Assembly: GCA_019510535.1 (NCBI GenBank)
Contig: JAEKKE010000080.1
Span: 1 to 19,799 of the forward strand
Source: Acidobacteriota bacterium
GTDB taxonomy: Bacteria; Acidobacteriota; Terriglobia; Terriglobales; Acidobacteriaceae
Direction: 5' to 3'
DNA length: 19,799 nucleotides
Every line of letters begins with the position of its first letter. The first letter of the stretch is position 1. The notes under the pieces were generated by a model. That model did no database searches, was not told the DNA's origin, and was given only the letters and a program-made list of their open reading frames with translations. The translations under genes were made by a program, and so were the position numbers. Shown in pieces: positions 1 to 6,619 of this stretch.

Positions 1-99
1 TGTGGCGTTCACGATCCCCATCACCAGCGTGCGCTCTCCGAGTGACAGTTGGCGTGAGCGCAGTTGCCAGAGAAAACGATCTCTTCGTGCAAAGCCCAT
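1..99 (-). CDS. folP: Dihydropteroate synthase, N-terminal part (runs off left edge)
   Basis: Dihydropteroate synthase condenses p-aminobenzoate with 6-hydroxymethyl-dihydropterin diphosphate in cytosolic folate synthesis. Only the first 33 codons are in the window. Reading the minus strand from the ATG at 99-97 gives a basic, aromatic start (MGFARRDRFLWQL) and then GERTLVMGIVNAT, ending at the window edge. The LVMGIVNxT string is the first conserved signature of the family and normally continues as PDSFSDGG, which would lie outside the window. The frame is also open upstream of the chosen ATG, so the start is a best guess based on the usual 20-30 residues before the MGIVN motif. The gene is divergent from the dacB-like gene, with only 24 bp between the two starts. 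The motif is distinctive, but little sequence is available. Confidence 0.8.
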   Translation of the reverse strand, partial: MGFARRDRFLWQLRSRQLSLGERTLVMGIVNAT

Positions 100-123
100 C
101 GATGCCGATGCTACACTCCGCCC

Positions 124-1805
124 ATGCGATTGAGTGGAACGAAGACCTTGCGGCAGCTTTGTGCTGTCGTGACACTGGCTGCTGTCAGTCTGCCCGGGTT
201 TGCTGCTGACAAAAAAACATCGCGCAAACCAACGCTGGCGCAGCAGGTTGCCGCCATCCTTGCCGATCCGGCAGTCAGTCGCGCGCACTGGGGTGTTTAT
301 GTCTCCACTCTCGATGGCAAGCCGGTCTATGGACTGAATGATGGGCAGTACTTTGTCCCTGCCTCGAATAACAAGGTCTTTACAACTGCTACGGCGATGG
401 CATTACTCGGGCCGCAGAAGACCTTCACGACGCGTACCCTGCCTCGAATAACAAGGTCTTTACAACTGCTACGGCGATGGCATTACTCGGGCCGCAGAAG
501 ACCTTCACGACGCGTATTACGGCGGAAGGAATCTATGCGACCCCCGCGGCGTTGGCGGGGAACCTGGTGCTGGTAGGTGGCGGCGATCCGAATCTTTCCG
601 GCCGCAGCTTTCCGTACCTCTCTCCTTCCCAGCGCCCCAAGCCCGCTCCGCCGGCCGCCGACCCCTTGCAGTACCTGGCGCAGATGGCTGACCAGGTCGC
701 AGCGAGCGGGTTGAAGGTGATCAATGGCGATATCGTCGGCGATGACACGCTCTTTCCCTGGGACCCCTATCCGGAGGACTGGGCGATCGATGACACTGTA
801 GGCGACGACGGATCGCCGGTCAGCGCTTTGACCATCAACGACAACCGCATCGATGTCACCATCACGCCCGCAACCGATCCTGGCAAGCCGGCGACGGCAA
901 GCTTTCTTCCTGCGGTGCCGTACTACGCGCTGGAGCTGCACATCACCACCGGCGCTCCCGGGTCAGCGACACGAATCGCCTCCGAGCGTGATCTCGGGTC
1001 AAAGACGGTGCGGCTGAGTGGAACAATTCCCTCTGACGCAAAACCCTATATCGAGTCGCTGGCGATTCACGATCCGGCGGAGTTTGCTGCGCTTGCTCTG
1101 AAGCAGCTTCTTGAAGCTCGCGGTATCGAGGTGACGGGTAAAGCAGTCGCGCGTCACCGCTTGCCGGTCTCACCTGCACCGAAGAACTTCCTCGCTGCCT
1201 CGCATGAGCCGCTGACGCTCGGCGCCCCAAAGCCCGATGCAGAGCCGGCCGGTAAGATTCTGGCGATCCACGCCTCGGTGCCGTTGATCGATGCTTTGTT
1301 GTGGACCAACAAGATCTCTCAGAATCTGCATGCCGAGCTCTTCCTGCATCATCTCGGCGTGGCCTATGGCAATGAAGGCTCAACGGTCGAGGGTGCGCGT
1401 GTCATCCGGAGCTTCGTGACGACGCGCGCCGGCGTCGATCCGGATGACTTCGTCCTCTTCGATGGCAGCGGACTCTCCGGCCACGATCTCATTACGCCAC
1501 GGGCGCTCGGCAAATTGCTGAGCTACGCGGCCACGCAGTCGTGGTTTGCTGAGTGGAAGAAGACACTGCCGATTGGTGGAGAAGACGGTACGTTGGCTGC
1601 ACGTTTTCCGAATGCGCCGATGAAGGATCATCTCTATGCCAAGACGGGGACCTTGTCCGAGGCCCGTGCTCTATCGGGATATGTCGATACAGCCGGCGGG
1701 AAGACGTTGATCTTCTCCGTGATGGTCAGCACGCACTATCCGCGCACCAATGCTGATCGGGATGCCATGGATAAGATCGTCACGGCGATTGCCGCAGCGA
1801 ACTAG
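124..1805 (+). pseudogene. dacB: D-alanyl-D-alanine carboxypeptidase/endopeptidase (PBP4, peptidase S13), frameshifted by an 80-bp tandem duplication
   Basis: PBP4-type enzymes act in the periplasm, trimming the terminal D-Ala from peptidoglycan stem peptides and cutting cross-links. The ATG at 124 starts a signal peptide (MRLSGTKTLRQL, hydrophobic core, PGFAAD). The nucleophile motif SxxK is seen as PASNNK at residues 79-84. The second motif (SQN in KISQNLHAEL) and the third (KTG in YAKTGTLSEA) are in the later frame. A perfect 80-bp tandem duplication (357-436 and 437-516) shifts the frame: the upstream frame continues with about 45 unrelated residues to a stop at 574-576, and the rest is read in another frame from about 438 to 1805. 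Removing one copy leaves 1602 nt, exactly 534 codons including the stop. The only in-frame ATG for the downstream part (477) lies after the second SxxK and has no signal peptide, so neither piece should be an active enzyme. It may be a recent mutation, a reversible switch or an assembly error. Confidence 0.85.
357..516. repeat. Perfect 80-bp direct tandem duplication inside dacB
   Basis: Bases 357-436 and 437-516 are identical over 80 of 80 positions. The match ends at both sides: T356 versus A436, and C437 versus T517. There is no microhomology across the boundaries beyond the unit itself. Because 80 is not a multiple of three, the extra copy causes a +2 frameshift. The unit holds the codons for the catalytic Ser and Lys of the SxxK motif. 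Confidence 0.98.
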
Positions 1806-1839
1806 ATCCTGGTTTCATGCGCTCCTCAGCCAATCCCTG

Positions 1840-1855
1840 CTTCGCTGTAGCGAAG
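1840..1855 (+). terminator. Small hairpin downstream of dacB, weak terminator candidate
   Basis: CTTCGC (1840-1845) pairs with GCGAAG (1850-1855) around a TGTA loop, 35 nt after the dacB stop. No T tract follows, so it may be a 3' stabilising hairpin or chance rather than an intrinsic terminator. Confidence 0.25.
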
Positions 1856-1871
1856 ATGGCATCGCCCGCTG

Positions 1872-1899
1872 GTGCCAGCCTCTGGTGCATTTGTATAAA
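1872..1899 (+). promoter_or_regulatory. Possible sigma70-like promoter for the M28 peptidase gene
   Basis: GTGCCA (1872-1877, four of six matches to TTGACA) is separated by 16 bp from TATAAA (1894-1899). Transcription would start near 1906, leaving a short leader that contains GGAG (1913-1916), 13 nt before the ATG at 1930. The -10 element is good, the -35 element is weak, and acidobacterial promoter rules are poorly known. Confidence 0.4.
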
Positions 1900-1929
1900 C
1901 TCGAATTCTCACGGAGAAACCTCTGCCCC

Positions 1930-3591
1930 ATGAAGCAAGCGCTCGCCCTCTCCCTTCTTGCCGGAACGCTGGCTGCCCAAACCGCAACCACCAAGCCGCT
2001 ACCTCCCGCGGTCGAAGCGGCGGAGAGCGCCGTATCGGCTGACTCGATCCGCGCCTTCGATCAGTTCCTTGCCGATGACCTGTTAGAGGGCCGCTATCCC
2101 GGCCAGCGCGGCGGTGAACTGGCCGCGAAGTTTATTGCGACACAGTTCGCCAGCTACGGTCTTCGTCCAGGCGGCGACAACGGCACCTATTTCCAGCAGG
2201 TGGACTTCACCAGTGTTAAGTCCGACCCGGCGAAGACGAGCTTTACTCTTGTCCCAAAATCTGGTGCTCCCATGCCGCTGCGTTTTGCCGAGGACTTCGT
2301 CGTCTTCAATTCGAAGCTCGAACCGGAGGCAGCGATCGATGCACCGATCGTCTGGGTGGGGTATGGCGTCACCGCGCCTGAGTACAAGTGGGACGACTAT
2401 AAGGGCGTGGATGTAAAGGGGAAAGTCATTCTCTGCATCGTCAACGATCCTCCGTCCGATGACCCGAAGTTCTTCGGCGGCAAGGGCATGACCTACTACG
2501 GCCGCTGGACCTACAAGTTTGAGCATGCCGCGGAGATGGGCGCTGTTGGAGCGTTGATCATTCACCGAACTGATCTGGCGAGCTACGGATGGGATGTTGT
2601 TCGCAACTCCAACACCTCTGAGAAGACCTTCCTGACTCAAGACAAAGACCCCAAACTTTCGGCGGCGTCGTGGATCCAGCTCGATATTGCGAAGAAGCTT
2701 TTCGAGTCAGCGGGCACAACGCTGGACGCCGAGTTCTCCGCTGCGGCGAAGTCCGGTTTCCAGGCGCGAGAGCTTCCGGTCTCGCTGAAGGCGACGGTTG
2801 TGAGCTCTGTCCGTCACTTCCAATCGCCAAATGTGATCGGCATCTATCCGGGGGTGCTGCGCACGGCTCAGGACCAGGCGGTGGTCTACTCGGCGCATTA
2901 CGACCATCTGGGCGTAAAGGCTGACGCAAAACCCGGTGAGGACGCGATCTTCAATGGCGCTGCGGATAACGGCACGGGGACGGCCATGCTGCTGGAGATC
3001 GCGCGTGCGGTTACGTCTTCGAAGGTGCTGCCACCGCACTCCATGGTCTTCGCGGCGGTTACGGCGGAGGAGCAGGGGCTTCTGGGATCGCTGTATCTGG
3101 CCCAGCATCCTCCTGTCCCACTTGGGCAGATCAACCTGAATCTGAACTTTGACGAGATTCTGCCGCTGGGGATGGGCTCAGAGCTTCATGCGGGCGGTGT
3201 GCAGCGCACCAGCTTTTATCCCACGATGGAGGCGGCTGGAAAGAAGTTCGGATATACGATCCCGGCACCGCGGCCTGATGTAAGCGGCGGCTACTACCGC
3301 TCCGATCACTTCTCTTTCGCGCATGCGGGAGTACCGGCCTTTTCGCTCGGCCAGGGTGGAACGTACAAGGGGCATGACAAAGATTGGGGACGAAAGCAGG
3401 CCGAGCTTTTCAATCAGAACGACTATCACAACGTGAGTGACAATTTTCGTCCTGAGTGGGACTTCAGCGGGTTGGCGAACTTGTGCCGGCTGGGGATTGA
3501 GCTGGGGTATGTGTCGTTGACGCAGCCGCCGATTGCGTGGAATCCGGGCGATGAGTTTGAGGCGGCGCGGAAGCAAAGCTTAAGCAAATGA
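1930..3591 (+). CDS. Secreted M28 family zinc aminopeptidase with PA domain
   Basis: M28 peptidases are two-zinc exopeptidases that remove N-terminal residues from peptides; this one should be exported. The ATG at 1930 gives 553 residues, beginning with a signal peptide (MKQALALSLLAGTLAAQ). A longer open frame exists upstream but would bury this signal. Residues about 135-260 resemble a protease-associated domain (VWVGYGVTAP, DVKGKVILCI). The catalytic domain follows, with candidate zinc ligands in order: H323 (SAHYDHLG), D346 (GAADNGTGT), E380/E381 (VTAEEQGLLGS), D408 (NLNFDE) and H500 (NDYHNVSDN). These match the H-D-E-D-H pattern of the family; the assignment of the last histidine is inferred. 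The gene is followed by a strong terminator and converges on pheS. The peptidase family is certain, the substrate is unknown. Confidence 0.92.
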   Translation: MKQALALSLLAGTLAAQTATTKPLPPAVEAAESAVSADSIRAFDQFLADDLLEGRYPGQRGGELAAKFIATQFASYGLRPGGDNGTYFQQVDFTSVKSDPAKTSFTLVPKSGAPMPLRFAEDFVVFNSKLEPEAAIDAPIVWVGYGVTAPEYKWDDYKGVDVKGKVILCIVNDPPSDDPKFFGGKGMTYYGRWTYKFEHAAEMGAVGALIIHRTDLASYGWDVVRNSNTSEKTFLTQDKDPKLSAASWIQLDIAKKLFESAGTTLDAEFSAAAKSGFQARELPVSLKATVVSSVRHFQSPNVIGIYPGVLRTAQDQAVVYSAHYDHLGVKADAKPGEDAIFNGAADNGTGTAMLLEIARAVTSSKVLPPHSMVFAAVTAEEQGLLGSLYLAQHPPVPLGQINLNLNFDEILPLGMGSELHAGGVQRTSFYPTMEAAGKKFGYTIPAPRPDVSGGYYRSDHFSFAHAGVPAFSLGQGGTYKGHDKDWGRKQAELFNQNDYHNVSDNFRPEWDFSGLANLCRLGIELGYVSLTQPPIAWNPGDEFEAARKQSLSK

Positions 3592-3620
3592 ATGATTGAA
3601 GAATTGAATGATTGAATAAG
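3587..3620 (+). repeat. AT-rich intergenic repeat (TTGAATGATTGAA type), copy A
   Basis: The stretch overlaps the M28 stop codon and is made of near-heptamer units such as ATGATTGAA, GAATTGAATG and ATTGAATAAGG. Its core GAAGAATTGAATGATT (3598-3613) recurs exactly at 4844-4859, and its end ATTGAATAAGG recurs at 14679-14689. An inverted partner lies across the terminator at 3682-3718. Confidence 0.7.
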
Positions 3621-3656
3621 GTTCTCGATTGTTCTAACTGCATTTCGGGCAAGTGA

Positions 3657-3680
3657 AAGGCCCCGGATTTCCGGGGCCTT
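3657..3680. terminator. Bidirectional intrinsic terminator between the M28 gene and pheS
   Basis: AAGGCCCCGG (3657-3666) pairs perfectly with CCGGGGCCTT (3671-3680) around an ATTT loop. T-rich sequence follows on the plus strand (CTGATTTATT) and a shorter T-rich stretch on the minus strand. It lies between two convergent genes and can serve both. Inverted AT-rich repeats on either side could extend the stem. Confidence 0.85.
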
Positions 3681-3681
3681 C

Positions 3682-3718
3682 TGATTTATTCAATCATTCC
3701 TTCATTCAATCATTTGAT
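3682..3718 (-). repeat. AT-rich intergenic repeat, inverted copy A' beside the pheS stop
   Basis: Read on the minus strand this contains AATGATTGAATGAAGG followed by AATGATTGAATAAAT. These are the same units as copy A (3587-3620), in inverted orientation around the terminator and ending next to the pheS stop codon. Confidence 0.65.
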
Positions 3719-3723
3719 TTGTT

Positions 3724-4803
3724 CTACGCGAACTGCTCCAAAAAGCGCATGTCGCCGGAGTAGAACTGGCCGATGTCGCCTACGCCGTAGAGCATCATGG
3801 CGATGCGTTCTACGCCCATGCCGAAGGCGAAGCCGGAGAGTTTCTTTGCGTCGTAGTTGACGAAGCCGAAGACGGCGGGGTCGACCATGCCGCAGCCCAG
3901 CAGCTCGATCCAGCCGGAGTACTTGCACTTGCGGCAGCCCTTCTGGCCGCAGAACGGGCAACTGATCTGCACGTCGGCGCTGGGCTCCGTGAACGGGAAG
4001 AACGAGGGGAAGAAACGTGTCTTCACATCCGAGCCGAAGAGCGCCTTCATGGCGTGGTCCAGCGTTCCCTTCAGGTCGCTGAAGGTAATGTTGGTATCGA
4101 CACAAAGCCCCTCGACCTGATGGAAGACGGGCGAGTGAGTGGCGTCGGCGGCGTCGTTCCGGTGCACCTTGCCGGGGATCACGATGCGGAGGGGAGGCTG
4201 CTGCTTCTCCATGGTGCGGATTTGAACCGGGGAGGTGTGGGTACGCATGAGCAGGCGCTCGCGCAGCGGCTTGCCTTCCTGATCGGCGATCACCAGGGTG
4301 TCCTGGGTATCGCGAGCTGGATGGTTCGGAGGGAAGTTCAGGCTTTCGAAGTTGTAGAAGTCGGTCTCAACCTCTGGGCCGGTTCCGACAGAGTAGCCCA
4401 TTGCCTTGAAGACGCCGACGACCTGCTGCATGGTCTTGACCAGAGGATGTTCCACACCGACGCGAGGGGAGATGCCGGGCAAAGAGATATCGAGGGAAGC
4501 CGCTTTCTTATCGCTGCCGGCCGCCGCGCCGCCTTCAAGAGCGGCCTCGATCTCCTGCTTCAACTGGTTGAAGCGCATTCCCAGAGCCTTCTTGGCTTCG
4601 ACAGGAGCGGTCTTCAGCCAGGCATCGCTGACCAGCTTCAGCCGGCCCTGTTTACGGCCCAGCCACTCAAGGCGGAAGTTCTCCACGGCTTCGGGAGAGG
4701 CAAGGGTGGCCGCTCCGCGGCGCACCTCGTCCAGCAAGCCGGTGAAGGCCTGATCCAGCGCAGCTTCGCTGTAGTCGTTCAGTTGCGGAATTAAATCACT
4801 CAT
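3724..4803 (-). CDS. pheS: Phenylalanine--tRNA ligase alpha subunit
   Basis: PheS is the catalytic subunit of the cytosolic alpha2-beta2 phenylalanyl-tRNA synthetase, which activates phenylalanine and loads it on tRNA-Phe. The 359 residues are near the usual 320-350. The N-terminal part (about 1-100) is the charged tRNA-binding coiled coil. The class II core follows: TSPVQIRTME, motif 2 (GKVHRNDAADATHSPVFHQ, then VEGLCVD), and motif 3 (GFAFGMGVERIAMMLYGVGD) near the C-terminus. A cysteine cluster, CPFCGQKGCRKCKYSGW, sits between motifs 2 and 3; similar CxxC...CxxC inserts are known in many bacterial PheS proteins. The start is the ATG at 4803-4801; I see no clear Shine-Dalgarno sequence. pheT, usually directly downstream, is absent: the gene ends at a terminator facing the convergent peptidase gene. 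The beta subunit must be encoded elsewhere. Confidence 0.97.
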   Translation of the reverse strand: MSDLIPQLNDYSEAALDQAFTGLLDEVRRGAATLASPEAVENFRLEWLGRKQGRLKLVSDAWLKTAPVEAKKALGMRFNQLKQEIEAALEGGAAAGSDKKAASLDISLPGISPRVGVEHPLVKTMQQVVGVFKAMGYSVGTGPEVETDFYNFESLNFPPNHPARDTQDTLVIADQEGKPLRERLLMRTHTSPVQIRTMEKQQPPLRIVIPGKVHRNDAADATHSPVFHQVEGLCVDTNITFSDLKGTLDHAMKALFGSDVKTRFFPSFFPFTEPSADVQISCPFCGQKGCRKCKYSGWIELLGCGMVDPAVFGFVNYDAKKLSGFAFGMGVERIAMMLYGVGDIGQFYSGDMRFLEQFA

Positions 4804-4843
4804 ACGCCGTGTATCAGGATAAATGGCTCCGTTGGGGCCAATG

Positions 4844-4860
4844 GAAGAATTGAATGATTC
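4844..4860 (+). repeat. AT-rich intergenic repeat, short copy B between ubiA and pheS
   Basis: GAAGAATTGAATGATT (4844-4859) is an exact 16-base match to 3598-3613 in copy A. Both are followed closely by AGGTTC (4861-4866 and 3619-3624), with copy B lacking a few bases in between. This suggests a common origin rather than shared composition alone. Confidence 0.6.
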
Positions 4861-4910
4861 AGGTTCCTTCGCTCCCTAGTCAGCCCGGGTGAGCGGAGAT
4901 TCTGTTCATT

Positions 4911-4934
4911 CAGCCCGCTCCTTAAAGCGGGCTG
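4911..4934 (-). terminator. Hairpin enclosing the ubiA stop codon
   Basis: CAGCCCGCT (4911-4919) and AGCGGGCTG (4926-4934) form a perfect 9-bp stem with a 6-nt loop that holds the stop codon of the HAD-UbiA gene. No T tract follows on the minus strand, so it is a weak terminator candidate; it could instead protect the 3' end or modulate read-through into pheS. A second CGGGCTG copy (minus strand, 4887-4881) could compete for the same arm. Confidence 0.35.
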
Positions 4935-6436
4935 ATTGCCGAGAGGACAACGATCAGCATCATGCCACCAAGGATCAGGCTGCGCCTGTCTTCCAGGGCG
5001 TAAACCACGGGATCTTCGTCCAGATCGCCGCGTGAGGCCACCATCCAAAGCCTGCTGACCCACAGGATGATGATCGGGATCAGCAGCCACAGGCGGGTGA
5101 TGTGCGGATACAGGTTCTGCGCGGTCAGTGAGTTGAGATAGAGCGCCAGAACGACGACGGCCGCGTAGCCGCTGGCGGCGCCGAAGGTACGCAATTGCTC
5201 CAGATCGCTGACCCGGTAACCGCGTCCGGCGGCATTGTCCTTTTCACGGGCGCGCAGGTTTTCCAGCTCGGCAAACCGCTTGGCGAAGGCCAGTGAGAGG
5301 AAGAAGAAGATGCTGAAGGCGCCCAGCCAGGTGGTGACCGTAATCCCCGTCGACACCGAGCCAACGACGATGCGTACGGTGTAAAGCATGGAAAGGACGA
5401 TGACATCCACCAGCATCATCCGCTTCAGCCGGAAGCTGTAGCTGAGTGTCATGGCGGCGTAGATGGCCAGCCACAGAAGGAACTTATGGGGCTGCTGTAA
5501 CCAGGTGTAGTTCGGAACCGCATGGAAAAGATAAGGAAGCGCAACTGCCAGAAGGACCGAGACTGCCAGGAAACAGGCAATGATGGCGAAACCGGCCCCT
5601 ACGCTCAAATCGGCTGCGGCGAAGGGACGCAGGCGCTTGCGCGGATGCCTCCGATCGACTTCTAAGTCCAATAGATCGTTGATGATGTAGGTTGCCGACG
5701 CGCAGAAGCTGAAGCTCAGGAAGGCGACGGTGGCGCCGACAACGGTATTCCAGCGGATCTGGTGCGCCAGCAGCAGGGGCAGGTAGATCAGGACGTTCTT
5801 GGCCCACTGGTGGATACGGATGGCCTTGAGGAAGGCCTTCAGCGCCGGTTTCTTGTCTTCGAAGACCCGCACCGGGACGGTGCCGGAGCGCTTCATGGCC
5901 ACTTTCAGGCGTCCGTGCGGGTTGGCGACCATCGGCGCCTCGCACGCGGCCAGGAGTCTGGCGTCGGGCAGTGCGTTCCCGATGTAACAGAAGCCTTCAG
6001 GGAACATTTCCTGAAAAGCTGCGAGTTTATTTTTTCCGGCCAGATTGATCCTGCCGTCGCTGGCCAAAACGCCATCAAAGATTCCCAAGTGGCCGGCCAC
6101 ACGGTCGGCGAGAGCCTTCTCGGCGGCGGTGGCCAGATAAATCTTCCGTCCGCGGGCTTTTTCTTCACGCAGGTACTGCAGCAGCACGTGGTTGTACGGC
6201 AGGTGCGCGGCATCGAGCATCACGACTGAGGAGACATTTCGCTTGAAGGCGGCTTTGCCCTGGCGCAGCCAGCCGAATGCCTTCAGAATGCTGCCCGGCG
6301 AATGCCGCAGCATGACCATCAGAGCGTCGTGCAGCGTATCGCTTTTTACGAGAGTTCCATCCAAATCGACACAAAGTGGTACGTCCACTCTCTGGGTTGG
6401 AGCGTCTATCGTTTGAAGTTCTACTGGCAAGATCAC
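4922..6436 (-). CDS. HAD hydrolase-UbiA prenyltransferase fusion protein
   Basis: This 504-residue protein joins two domains. Residues about 20-185 are a HAD-type phosphatase-like domain: motif I DLDGT (nucleophile D24, acid D26), motif II around YLATAAEK, lysine in GKNKLAA, and motif IV as GNALPD (residues 153-158), where Asn replaces the usual first Asp. Residues about 200-504 are a membrane UbiA domain with several hydrophobic helices and the aspartate motif NDLLDLEVDRR (253-263), plus a second conserved stretch (FAKRFAELENL, GRGYRVSDLEQL). The UbiA part is closest to the decaprenyl-phosphate phosphoribosyltransferase type rather than quinone or haem enzymes; this is my judgement from the motifs. 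The likely role is joining a polyprenyl phosphate to a phosphorylated acceptor in envelope glycan precursor synthesis. The HAD domain may then remove a phosphate. The start is a GTG with AAGG just upstream. pheS lies 118 bp downstream on the same strand. Confidence 0.85.
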   Translation of the reverse strand: MILPVELQTIDAPTQRVDVPLCVDLDGTLVKSDTLHDALMVMLRHSPGSILKAFGWLRQGKAAFKRNVSSVVMLDAAHLPYNHVLLQYLREEKARGRKIYLATAAEKALADRVAGHLGIFDGVLASDGRINLAGKNKLAAFQEMFPEGFCYIGNALPDARLLAACEAPMVANPHGRLKVAMKRSGTVPVRVFEDKKPALKAFLKAIRIHQWAKNVLIYLPLLLAHQIRWNTVVGATVAFLSFSFCASATYIINDLLDLEVDRRHPRKRLRPFAAADLSVGAGFAIIACFLAVSVLLAVALPYLFHAVPNYTWLQQPHKFLLWLAIYAAMTLSYSFRLKRMMLVDVIVLSMLYTVRIVVGSVSTGITVTTWLGAFSIFFFLSLAFAKRFAELENLRAREKDNAAGRGYRVSDLEQLRTFGAASGYAAVVVLALYLNSLTAQNLYPHITRLWLLIPIIILWVSRLWMVASRGDLDEDPVVYALEDRRSLILGGMMLIVVLSAISPL

Positions 6437-6455
6437 CGCCTTAGGCTATGGCTCG

Positions 6456-6484
6456 ATTATAAATTCGGGTCAGTTTTGAGAAAC
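6456..6484 (-). promoter_or_regulatory. Possible promoter for the HAD-UbiA gene
   Basis: On the minus strand a perfect TATAAT lies at 6461-6456. The hexamer 17 bp upstream (GTTTCT, 6484-6479) is a poor -35 match. Transcription would start near 6449, giving a leader of only about 13 nt before the GTG at 6436. Confidence 0.4.
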
Positions 6485-6528
6485 CTTCTGCGGGGGTCGT
6501 CCGTATTTTGAAGTACGCTTGCACTAGC

Positions 6529-6560
6529 CCCCAGGACAAATTTCGTAGCCCTGTCCGGGG
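6529..6560. promoter_or_regulatory. Inverted repeat upstream of the RND efflux operon
   Basis: CCCC-A-GGACA (6529-6538) and TGTCC-GGGG (6552-6560) are complementary apart from one bulged A, with 13 nt between the arms. The position, about 60 bp before the operon start, suits an operator or a leader hairpin. I could not identify a convincing -35/-10 pair for the operon in 6437-6619. Confidence 0.3.
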
Positions 6561-6619
6561 AGATTACCACCCTAACGTTTCAAAGATATCTACATCATCC
6601 GGAATAGATTTCAAAGGTC

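Noticed and set aside
112..117. TACACT just upstream of the dacB ATG as a -10 box implying a leaderless mRNA.
   Set aside because: No -35 box at a proper distance and only a partial match; it lies in the probable upstream end of folP, so chance is likely.
477..1805. The downstream dacB frame as an independent gene starting at ATG 477.
   Set aside because: It has no ribosome binding site, no signal peptide and lacks the SxxK serine; it is the 3' part of the frameshifted gene.
4880..4909. A 9-codon minus-strand reading frame (ATG at 4909) between ubiA and pheS, with GGAG upstream, considered as a pheS leader peptide.
   Set aside because: It has no Phe codons (reads MNRISAHPG) and no following terminator of the attenuator type, so a Phe-sensing leader is not supported.
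6508..6547. TTGAAG (6508-6513) and TTGCAC (6519-6524) as -35 boxes for the RND operon.
   Set aside because: No acceptable -10 hexamer occurs 16-18 bp downstream of either.
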